Shown one piece after another: positions 21,135-30,071 of a stretch of DNA of 64,000 bases. A program made the translations under genes and the position numbers. Numbering within the stretch: position 1 is the stretch's first letter; every line of letters begins with the position of its first letter. The stretch comes from Deinandra increscens subsp. villosa (taxonomy: Eukaryota > Streptophyta > Magnoliopsida > Asterales > Asteraceae): positions 91,916,000 through 91,979,999 of the forward strand of contig JBCNJP010000010.1 of assembly GCA_039602395.1 (NCBI GenBank), in the 5' to 3' direction. The notes beneath the pieces are model-generated. The model had not been told where the DNA came from. It ran no database searches and worked only from the letters and a program-made list of their open reading frames with translations.

Positions 21135-21956
21135 ATAAGCTGTCTTCCAGAATTCCTGCATCATTCTCTTGCAAATCACTGGATTGGTAGTGAGTGCAAA
21201 GTGTAAACAGCTTTTCTTCAACCCGGCAATCATTGACAAATACTTTTCTTTGTAGTCTGCAGGTGGATTCAGCAAATAAGCGACCTGATTGTGATCTTTG
21301 ACAAACTCCAAATCCCTGCGCTCACAAACACATATAAACAACCAAAACACACAACAATTCATTAGTTTTAAGGATTTCTCGAAAAACGGACAGCATAACG
21401 GCTTAAAATTGAATAAAAACCATTGAAAATATCATCAGGTACCTTTCCGATTGAAAAACAGGGTTTTCGATCGGAAAGCATCCTTCCGATCGGAAAGAGT
21501 CATAGCTACCGAACACACTGATCGAAAAGTATAGTCTTGATCGAGAAGCTCAAGCTTCTGATCGAAAAGAATAACTTTCGATCGAAAAGCCTAAAGTTCT
21601 TGATCGAAAAGTCTGTCCCTTGATCGAAAAGCCTAAAGGCCGATCGAAAAGCACGAGGGCTGATCGAGAAGCCTAAAGACCTTGGCAAAACGTGATCGAG
21701 AAGCGTCAGGGCTGATCGAAAAGCACGAGAGGCTGATCGAAAAGCCCTTAACCCGATCGAAAAGTATCATCTTCTTTAGTTCAAACCTGCAACTCAATCG
21801 AAAAGCTCAAATATGCTTAGTCTAACACAATTTCGCTCAAAAGCATCTCCCAAACCATTACCCTATCCATTTCCGACCAAAAATTTCACAAAAATTAGAC
21901 ACTTACTCAAGTCGATCTACAGGGGGTCGAGCAACGCGCTTCAAACGGGGCGCCAT
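21135..21956 (-). pseudogene. Third ORF of E0 with a 591-bp intron (3' truncated)
   Basis: On the minus strand ATG at 21956 opens MAPRLKRVARPPVDRL plus two bases, ending before GTAAGT (21906). The acceptor is GTGAGCGCAG at 21316. The join reads VDRLEDLEFVKDHNQVAYLL, then NPPADYKEKYLSMIAGLKK, LTTNPVICKRMMQEFWKTA and YVSDDG. It stops where the 3' region of arm A begins at a short GGGAAGTGA homology. The LEFVKDHN...NPxxYxxxxxEFW pattern is the extra ORF seen after RNase H in related copia elements. Only its first ~85 residues remain; the full ORF is usually several hundred. The intron is filled with GATCGAAAAG words. Confidence 0.65.
21440..21800. repeat. GATCGAAAAG word array in the E0 third-ORF intron
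   Basis: GATCGAAAAG, GATCGAGAAG and TTTTCGATC recur at roughly 20-30 base intervals, in both orientations. The same words form the tandem hairpin array in the E0 leader at 27900-28440, more than 6 kb away in the same element. Confidence 0.85.
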
Positions 21957-22024
21957 AGGCTCAAATAAACGCCGAGAATGTACTCTCGAGATGATTCCGA
22001 CCAAGAAACGGATGTCGGATGGTG

Positions 22025-22270
22025 TTATCGGCGGCGGATGGTGGCGGATTGACGGAGACAGTGGCGGCAGGGTTGTGGAGGTCGAATGCGGGTGAGGATG
22101 GTGGTGACGGTGTCGCAGGTGATCGGCGAAGGTGGTGGTGGTGCGCGGTGGTGGCCGGAGCAGGAGGTGAAGAGTGATTGGTGATGGTGGCCGGCGGAGT
22201 TAGGGTTTGGGAGAGAAAGAGGAGACGGGAGAGTGAGGAGTCTCCGCCCTCCTCTCCTCTTTTTGTTCAA
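22025..22270 (-). promoter_or_regulatory. UTR-like leader of the E0 third ORF
   Basis: On the minus strand this is GC-rich, opens with CTCTCCCGTCTCCTCTTTC and CCAAACCCTAACTCCGCCGG, and runs into the exon at 21956. It looks like a plant gene 5' UTR rather than polyprotein sequence. An equivalent CT-rich leader with (CT)16 precedes the E1 third ORF. No clear TATA box is fixed. Confidence 0.4.
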
Positions 22271-22559
22271 AAGTTTTTTTTAAAAAAAATTTCCACTTTG
22301 CCCCCTTCACTTTGATTGAAGCTCACCCCCCACCCAAACTTTTCACAAACTTCATTCTTCTCAAAACAAACTTATCTATTTTAAAAAAAAATAACATCAC
22401 CTTTAATCTTGTGAATAAAAAACAACTTCCCCTGAAGTCAAGCCCGAGAGAGTTAATATCTAGCAAGGTTTACTAAAAATGAAAACAAACCACACAAAAT
22501 TAGAAAAATGAGAAAAAAATAAAGATAAATAAAAAAATAAGATAATTAAAAAAACATAA

Positions 22560-22920
22560 TCACAAAAAAAACTTGACAACCTGGATTTTGAATGAAAAGG
22601 CATTGATAGGGATCATACCAGATTGTCTGTGACTGAGGAACCCTTTTCAGCTTCGGTTACTTCGCATGTTCAGGCGATTGCCGGTATTTTGGTCCATTCT
22701 TTAAACTCATGCTGCTTTCGCTTACTCAAGCAGTTTCATCACATTATTTATATTTTAAGGTTTATTAATTATGAAAATCTATCCAGTTCACACACATAAG
22801 TCCTAGGTATATGTTGTACATTCTATCAAGCGCATCTGGTTTCCGTACAACATTTTTCACGACACCTTTCCTTAAGCCCAATGTCATACTCCAGAGGGGT
22901 TGAGAAAAGAAAAGAATAGA
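22560..22920 (-). repeat. Additional copy of the copia 3' region
   Basis: Matches 20180-20580 and 18780-18930 (GAGGAACCCTTTT, CAGCTTCGGTTACTT, and ATTTATATTTTAAGG) in the same orientation but with more divergence than arms A and B. It lies upstream, in sense, of the third ORF, as in E1. The block 22920-21135 may therefore come from a different family member. Confidence 0.65.
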
Positions 22921-24866
22921 TCACGGAGGTTTTGTTGGATAAGATTAGAAACATCGCAAACCAAAGTTGAGCGAAACGATAAGATTGTGTCAGAAATGAT
23001 GAAGGCTAGCTCGCTTTTCTACAACACAGACGCTCGTATGCGTCATCTAAAAGTCAACTCTGGTTTGGGTCTCGGTACTGAAATAAAAGATGAAAAGTCC
23101 ACTCATTGTTGGTACATTATATGTGGCAACGGGCTGGATCGAATAGAGTTTTGAAGACAATGTTTGACCTAAGTTTTGTACTGGCCGAACCTTGGCCGAA
23201 CCCAAGGTTCGGCGGCTCCGAACTCTGGCCGATCCTGAGGTTCGGAGGTCAGGTTTTAGGTGTCTATAAATAGGTCGTTTGTCTTGTAATTTACTAGTTG
23301 TTCATGAGAGCTTGTGTGTGTGAGAACTAGTGTTTTGTACTCTGAATCTCTGTAATCGTTCTATTGGATTAATGAGATTGAGTCGTTTTATTTACATTGC
23401 TTGTTCTCGTTGTTTATCACGTTATTGATGTCGAACTAAACCGATCCACACGCTCCAGCGTTTTCACTCATACAGTACCGATGCCCCTGATGCACGAAAT
23501 GATCTCAGATTATGAGTGTTCTAAGACCAACTTGGAAGCTAAAGCTGAGATTGAAAAGAAATTAGTAGCTTGTCCCATTAAAATTTCTGCTCCTGTTTCT
23601 AACATTACTAACACTTCTACTTCTTGTGCAGATAAAGTAAATGAAGAAGCAGGTTCAAAGGGAAAAGGTGTTTGTTTTGAGAGTCAAAAGTTTCCAGTTT
23701 TTAAAACTGATAATTTTGCTTCAAAAAGTTTTGAGTCTGAGTCAGCATTTCCCAAGTCAACTGTGTTTGATGAATCTGTTACTTGTAGTGTGTTTAACTT
23801 TGGGAAATGTGATGCTAAACCTGTGAAACCCTTAAAAACTGTTAAAATTTTAAGAAGGGATAAGGGACCACAGGTTGCTGGTCCCAAACTCACAAATGGT
23901 GGGGTGTTGGGTGGGAAACCTACAGAAAATAAGAATGATTGTCATGATCAAAATGTGCAGAAAGTGCGGGACCTTAGACCTCATGATTTTGTCCCGTACC
24001 CAGAGATCAATTCTGCATATGACCAGTTTAAGCCGGTTTAGCGAGAGTACATTTTAACCACAAAGCCCCACGGTAAAACCCATTGGATCCACAAAAATTG
24101 TTCAAAACCAACGTGGATTTCCACTGGGCGTAACCAACCACAGGCTCCCGCTTACCCAAAGAAACAATCTTGCCATGTCTGTGGTAGACCAGGACACGTG
24201 GCAAGAAACTGTTTATACCGGCCTTATGAACCCTATTATCCCAAAAGGGTTCATCAGAGACCCAGTCCAAGGACCCAGAAACAAAGTGACCCAACTCCAA
24301 GGCCCGGTCCATCAAAACCCAAGGTGCAGAAACAAGCACCTCAGAGTCACAAAGTACAGCAGAAACCCAAGGCTCCTAAGCAACGGCCAAAGATCATTTT
24401 TAAAGAAAACAAAGCATCTCAAAAATCTGTCAAAACAGCTTGGAGACCTAAATCTGTTGAATCCCCAAAACCTGTTTTCAAATCTGTTTCAAAATCACCC
24501 ATCCATCCAAATCCAGTTGGTTCAGCTAAATCAAATGGTTGGAGGAAGGATGACAGGTGGAATGTTTCAAAAGTTGTGAACATGTCTTTTAAGCCTACTA
24601 GAGTGTACAAGAAACACTCCAAACAATTTCAAGAAATAAAAGTGCAAAATTCTAATAATAATTCACCACCGAGAAAACCACAGGTTTTTGGGAAAGAAAA
24701 TCACCAACCCAGAGATGTTAACAAAAAGGACATTCTCAGTCCAACCAAGACAGCCACACCCCCAATCCCTGATGTTACCAAGGGCATGTGTTTAAAAGAA
24801 GTAACTTTCATTGATTCATCAGGTCTACCCAGAACCACAATGGCCTGGGTTCCAATCGCTAACTGA
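22921..24866 (+). pseudogene. Inverted gag C-terminal part in E0, split by a solo LTR
   Basis: Plus-strand coding reads SEMMKASSLFYNTDARMRH, then LKVNSGLGLGTEIKDEKST. A 360-bp solo LTR interrupts, and the frame resumes TVPMPLMHEMISDYECSKTN. Farther on are CPIKISAPVSN, DLRPHDFVPYPEINSAYDQ, an intact CCHC zinc knuckle CHVCGRPGHVARNC (near 24173), a long basic Lys/Pro-rich tail, and the end MAWVPIAN with TGA at 24864-24866. It aligns along its length with E1 gag. The N-terminal half is on the opposite strand at 27538-27863. Stops and a frame change near 24040 break it. Confidence 0.8.
23107..23466 (+). mobile_element. Solo LTR with CTCAT target duplication
   Basis: 360 bp, TGTTGGTACATT to CAGCGTTTTCA, flanked by CTCAT (23102-23106 and 23467-23471). 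It splits the gag reading frame exactly between EKSTH and TVPMP, which are contiguous in E1. A TATAAATA block lies at about 23263, and words GGCCGAAC / GGTTCGG repeat at 23184-23250. No internal region remains, so it formed by LTR-LTR recombination after insertion. Confidence 0.85.
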
Positions 24867-25030
24867 TCTCTCACTATGTGCAGGAACAGGCAAGGAGGAC
24901 TTTCATTAACCTTTGTTTGTTTGTGATAGTGATTGTTCCAGGCATAGGATAGGAGGCATCTCTCTGCTATATGCAATGAAGATTTCAATGGAGGGTATGT
25001 TTCCTTGTGAGAGGTAAATCTGAAAAAATC
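24867..25030 (+). pseudogene. Protease scrap after the gag stop, pol deleted
   Basis: After the gag stop comes TGTGCAG and then GAACAGGCAAGGAGGACT, matching the start of E1 pol. A decayed CSRH motif and SLLYAMKISMEGM follow, the remains of the WxVDSGCSRHMTG protease region. Beyond 25030 the sequence is 3' region, so the rest of protease, integrase, RT and RNase H has been deleted. Confidence 0.65.
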
Positions 25031-25342
25031 AGCAAGGTACTGTCTAAATTGATTCTTTCTTGGCTAAATTGATGTGAAGTATGGTTGTGCATGAAACAAA
25101 ACCCATTTCTGAAAAATTTTCAAAAGATAAACTTTGAAGGTTAGCTTGGCCAGTTTTAGTACATATTTAGTATTGTGTTAGTGTGTGCTTAAAAAAAAAA
25201 AACAACAAAAAAAAAAGTAAGGAAAAAATGTGTGTTGATGTTAAAAATCAAAAAACAAGGGGAAGAATAAAAAAGGTGAAATAGTTGACCCCTCAAAAAT
25301 TGTGCTTTTTAATTTTTAATCTTATGTTTGTGTTTGAGAAGT

Positions 25343-27537
25343 TGGGAAGTGAAATAAATTTCCGTTTTGGAGATGGCTGACACGCGTAAGGCAGATGTGA
25401 AAGATATGATCCATGGTGATATGCTGGTAGGCTCGGCTCTAAAATCTGAAAAGGCATGCGTTACACACTTAAAGATAACGTATGGCAGTTTGTTGGGCAA
25501 CAGCACTTAGGTTAATTGCATTTCTATTTGACTGCATGTTCAAGTTCCCGATACACACGCTTGTCTCCAAGAGTGTGAAAATGAGCTCAAAAAGTCGGTG
25601 TCCCCTCTGCTTTGCGTGAGCAATGACCTGGGGATGCTTCACGTGTATGTAAGGCTCTCCTCTGCTTTGCGTGAGCAATGACCTGGAGTTGTCCATACAT
25701 ACGTGCTTCCAGATCACCTTAAATAATATATAAAAAAAAACAAAAAAAAAAACAAAAAAAAAAATTATACACCCAAAAGATGCCAAAGAGCACATCAAAA
25801 GAGACCCTCAAGAGTCCAAAACCCTCAGCCTTTGTCACTGATGAGAGCATTATCAAAAATGTTTCAAAAATTCAGTTGACTTGTATATTATACCCAAAAA
25901 TATATGTGATCTATTCTTTCTCTTCTCAACCAAGTCTCGAGCTCAGTTTCAAACTTCTGGTTCAGGTTGTGAAAATATGTGGTAGGGAATTTATATGTTT
26001 GATAGTGTGCAATAATATGTACCTAGGATTTGTTGAAACCCACTTGCTGTTCATAATAAATGCACCTTAAAAGATAATAAAGTGACAAACAGCCTGATAA
26101 AGAAAAGGGTTTGAGTTTAAAGTGGATCAGTATATTGGCAATCACCTGGACGTGTTCGAGTAACAGAAGCTGAAAAGGGTTCCTCAGTCAGATTCATACG
26201 GTTTGATCCCATAGAAACCTTCTCGTTTAGAAATTTGGTATGTTTGTTTTTATTTTTATTTTTCTTTTGTGTTATCTTAAGTTTTTATTGTTTATTTTAT
26301 TTTTCAACCATGGCCAGGTTAATTTAAAGGTTTTAATAAGTTTTATGGGTTTCATGCAAGAAAGTATCACCCCTCCAGAATCACAGGGGTAGATAATGTG
26401 AAGAGTTCTCGGGTTCAGGGGAAGTGCTTTTGGTTAAAAATTGCTAACCCGATAACCAGTCATCGTCTGGTTAGTGTTTATTCCATGTTGTGCATGACAG
26501 GTTAATTGAGACATGGAGAAGAAAAGTCAATAAGTGCTGCTACTGTTCGTGTTGAAGAACCAGCCGGAAAAGGACTTACCCTATGCTCAGGGGAAGTTTG
26601 TTGGTTGTTCAAGTAAAGCTTCCAAAGACACCGTTCTCAAGTTTAGGGGAAGCTAATTGAAGAAAAGATGCAGAGCAGTCACATCAAGAAATTCAAGAAT
26701 GCCAAGACAGAGGTTTCAAAATTTATCCTCTGAAGTTAATGTCAAGTCAAGACAGTTACTGATGATTCAGCAAGGACTCAACAGTTTTCAAGAAGGAGCA
26801 AGTATTTGAGAATCCTCCTCTCATTACATGTTTGTCATTTGAAGTCCAAGCTAATGCTGATTGAGAGAACACTCCCTAAAGTCATTTGTTGTTGCCCAAT
26901 GAAGATTGTCAAAGATAAAGAATCTTCATCAACCCATGCTCAAGCCAAGGAGAAGACTGAAGTCTGAAGATTGAAAGTAGAAGACATTTAATATCACAAG
27001 CCAAGGGGAAGATTGTAAGGGAATAATTTGTGGCTTGTGTATTAAATCACCTATTGGCGGACTATTTTGAAGGCCTATGTGATACAATAGGTGAAAATTA
27101 GCTGGGTTATGGTTATATTGGGTCATTGGGCCAATTTAGACATGGTTGGGCTCATTTAGAATGAGTTTAAGTGGACTTTTATGGACCATTAAAGTCAAAT
27201 ACGAGAATTTTATATTAATTAGGGTTACCAAAGATAGATTAGCTTGTTTTCCAAGCTAATCTCCCCCTATATAAGGATAGCTAATCTAGGGGTTTGGGTT
27301 GCTAAATTTGGGTGTTCTTGTACTTGGTGTTTCACGAAATTCTCCTTGAGAATTTCGTTTAAGGTGTTGCAATCCAAGGTTGTCTATTCAAGTGATTCTC
27401 AATCGGTTTGTGTTTATTATTGTTTTTCATTGCTTATTTACTTTATTAATCGATTGTTCTTGAATCACCAATCAAACCGGATTCCGCACGGTCTTGATTG
27501 GATTAGATATCGCGTGAGGACCGTTTTCGGGACTTAC
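25343..27537. repeat. Arm B of the ~2.2 kb inverted repeat
   Basis: Inverted partner of 18935-21123. It ends at 27537 in an LTR terminus that is joined directly to gag sequence of the opposite strand. Confidence 0.9.
27014..27537 (+). repeat. Internal, inverted LTR of E0
   Basis: Begins TGTAAGGG after the purine tract AAGGGGAAGAT and runs to CGGGACTTAC, about 524 bp, with TATATAAGG at 27268. It shares individual variants with each outer LTR. At its end the palindromic GGGACTTAC-CAATTG-TAAGTCCC forms the junction with gag. Confidence 0.9.
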
Positions 27538-27863
27538 CAATTGTAAGTCCCTTTAAGTTGTTTAAGTTCAGTTTTCAAAGTGGCAATTTCTTCATTAGCA
27601 ACTCTCAGATATGTGTTTTTGTTACTCAAGTCCCTTTGAAGATTTTTTATGTCAATTTTAGCAGCTTCAAGTTTCTCACTTAAGTTTTTACTTCTACCTT
27701 TGTATTCCCTCAAATCTTTATCAACAAATTCACGATTTAGGGTTTCATTGAAAAACTTAGTTTGCCATTCTTTAGATTCATTTAAAATAGATTGACATTT
27801 AGGGTTAAGACATACCTCAGAGCTGCTGGCAGATACAGAATTACCTGGAAGAAAGGATGCCAT
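27538..27863 (-). pseudogene. E0 gag N-terminal part (coiled coil)
   Basis: Minus-strand frame MASFLPGNSVSASSSEVCLN through LREYKGRSKNLSEKLEAAK to ATLKTELKQLKG. It aligns with the E1 gag segment that includes MANIHPSTYVPSNNSQVCVN and EYKDRVRIFREKLEAV. Heptad-like Leu/Lys/Glu spacing suggests a coiled coil. It is cut at 27538 by the inverted LTR. The UBN2-type capsid region seen in E1 is absent upstream, where the leader word array begins instead. Confidence 0.7.
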
Positions 27864-27899
27864 GAATGTCTTTGATTGAACTTCTGGATCAAAAGTGGG

Positions 27900-28440
27900 T
27901 TTTCGATTGGAAAAGAGTTGGATCGAAAAGTACTTTTCGATCGGACAGGGGTCGGTCGAAAAGCAGACTTCTCGATCGAAAAGTGTCAGCGGATCGAAAA
28001 GTCTCAGTGGGGACTTTCTGATCGAGAAGAGAAGCTGATCAAAAAGTCACAGGGGGACTTTCCGATCGAAATGCACTGATCGAAAAGTCACAGGGGGACT
28101 TTCCGATCGAAATGGGCTGATCGAAAAGTCACAAGGGGACTTTCCGATCGAAATGGGCTGATCGAAAAGTCACAAGGGGGACTTTTCGATCGAAATGGGC
28201 TGATCGAAAAGTCACAAGGGGGACTTTTCGATCGAAATGGGCTGATCGAAAAGTCACAAGGGGACTTTCCGATCGAAATTGGCTGATCGAAAAGTCACAA
28301 GGGGACTTTCCGATCGAAATGGGCTGATCGAAAAGTCACAAGGGGACTTTCCGATCGAAATGGGCTGATAGTAAAGGGTTTTCGATCAGCCTGGCTGATC
28401 GAAAAGTCACAGGCTGGGTCGAAAAGTCACTAAATCTCGA
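27900..28440. repeat. Tandem hairpin array in the E0 leader
   Basis: Between 28036 and 28368 a unit of about 42 bases is repeated roughly eight times. Each unit contains GATCGAAAAGTC, a short CACAAGGG spacer, and GACTTTCCGATC or GACTTTTCGATC. The two halves are reverse complements, so each unit can fold into a ~12-bp stem with a small loop. More degenerate copies extend to 27900 and 28440. It lies between the primer-binding site and gag. Confidence 0.9.
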
Positions 28441-28591
28441 GCAATTGGTCACGACCACTTCTGATTTTTTCGAAACCTGCAAAAAACAATTTTCCAAACC
28501 TTGCTACTGTGAAAAACACCACAAAACTCAAACGGTTAGTTGACAAAAACTTGAATCGGATATCGCGAGAGCCTCAAAACTTGCGTTTCTT

Positions 28592-28604
28592 GGCTCTGAT
28601 ACCA
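28592..28604 (-). promoter_or_regulatory. E0 primer-binding site
   Basis: Minus strand TGGTATCAGAGCC two bases inside the 5' LTR. It is the sequence complementary to the 3' end of plant initiator-Met tRNA, the usual copia primer. Confidence 0.9.
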
Positions 28605-28606
28605 AT

Positions 28607-29131
28607 TGTAAGTCCCGAAAACGGTCCTCACACGATATCTAATCCAATCAAGACCGTGCGGAATCCGGTTTGATTGGTGATTCAAGAACAATCGATTAAT
28701 AAAGTAAATAAGCAATGAAAAACAATAATAAACACAAACCGATTGAGAATCACTTGAATAGACAACCTTGGATTGCAACACCTTAAACGAAATTCTCAAG
28801 GAGAATTTCGTGAAACACCAAGTACAAGAACACCCAAATTTAGCAACCCAAACCCCTAGATTAGCTATCCTTATATAGGGGGAGATTAGCTTGGAAAACA
28901 AGCTAATCTATCTTTGGTAACCCTAATTAATATAAAATTCCCGTATTTGACTTTAATGGTCCATAAAAGTCCACCTAAACTCATTCTAAATGAGCCCAAC
29001 CATGTCTAAATTGGCCCAATGACCCAATATAACCATAACCCAGCTAATTTTCACCTATTGTATCACATAGGCCTTCAAAATAGTCCGCCAATAGGTGATT
29101 TAATACACAAGCCACAAATTATTCCCTTATA
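28607..29131 (-). repeat. 5' LTR of E0
   Basis: 525 bp, matching 18935-19459 with a few differences (for example ACACGATATC versus ACGCGATATC, and TTATA instead of TTACA at the outer end). TATATAAGG lies at about 28868. Confidence 0.9.
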
Positions 29132-29136
29132 GTTTG

Positions 29137-30071
29137 TCACTTATTTATCTGTTAGGTACATTAATTATGAGCACAAGACAATCACACACAAATACTAGGT
29201 AATTAATACGTGCAGTCTATCAAGCTTGATCATTCCCTACCATATATTTTCACATATCTATATCCGGAGTTTTAAATCTTTTCTCGAGACCTGGTTGAGA
29301 AGAGAAAGAACAGATCATAAGAGAAAAGTGTAGTATACAAAGACTTTTATGATTTCAACTCAGAGGCATTTTTCAGTCAGGCTGTAACCCTTCATCAAAC
29401 ACATAAGCCTAATCATAAAGTTAGGGATAAAGGGTTTTGGACTCTTAAGGGTCTCTTTTGTTGTGCTCATTGGCATATTTTAGGTGTAAATAATATACAG
29501 TGATCTGCAAGCACGTTAGTATAGACTGACCAGGTCTTTGCTCACGCAAAACAGAAGAAAGTCTGAATAACACGTTCGGTACAGTCTACACCAGGTCTTT
29601 GGTCAAGCAAACCAGAGGAGACTGACTAATGGCTTAGACATCCCAGGTCTTCACTCACACAAAACAGAGGAGACGCCGAGTTTCGAGATATGTAATTCAA
29701 CACTTTGGAGTTCGGCGTGTGTATCGGGAACAATCTTGCAGTTAAATAGAACATGCATCTAACCTAAGTGTGTGTTTTCTGTCAAATGTCCTACTTTATC
29801 TTCAAGTTTGTGACATATACCTTTGTTTTTGGAACTGAGCCTACCGAGCATATCACCTTGGTTCATGTGTTTCACTTCAGCCGTACACGTGTCAGTCACC
29901 TGTTAGACAAAATTATTTCATTTCCCCATAAAATTTAAAAAGAAATAAATTGATTATTTGGGAAGGTGTTTATTCTTCCACTGCCTTTAAGAATTTTATA
30001 ACCACATCAAAAATGAAAATATTTTTTTGGTTAATCAACAAAATAAATTAAAAGGAAATAAAACAGTCAGT
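29137..30071 (-). other. 3' region of E1 between RNase H and the third ORF
   Basis: Non-coding on the minus strand, it resembles E0 3' sequence at 20385-21123 (GTTTGTCACTT, GGTTGAGAAGAGAAAGAA, CAGGTCTTTGCTCACGC). It continues across the E0 insertion to 18930. It contains three imperfect copies of a CCAGGTCTTnnnTCACGCAAA motif near 29535, 29590 and 29650. No open frame of note. Confidence 0.6.

Larger units (their letters stand above)
18935..29131 (-). mobile_element. Copia element E0: complete LTRs, mosaic interior, GTTTG target duplication
   Basis: Both ends are 525-bp LTRs with TGTAAG/CTTACA termini, flanked by GTTTG at 18930-18934 and 29132-29136. Sequence left of 18930 and right of 29136 belongs to one E1 3' region, which confirms a single insertion. 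In sense order (high to low) it has: 5' LTR, Met primer site, hairpin-rich leader, gag N-terminus to 27538; then an inverted block 27537-22921 carrying gag C-terminus, a protease scrap, 3' region and an inverted LTR; then forward sequence with 3' region, third ORF, 3' region again, polypurine tract and 3' LTR. RT, RNase H and integrase are missing. The LTRs differ at only a handful of sites, so it is young. Confidence 0.85.

Noticed and set aside
27876..28079. Plus-strand frame MNFWIKSGFSIGK
   Set aside because: Runs over the leader word array and antisense gag; no independent support.
27900..28440. CRISPR-like array
   Set aside because: Units are imperfect tandem hairpins without unique spacers, in a plant LTR element.
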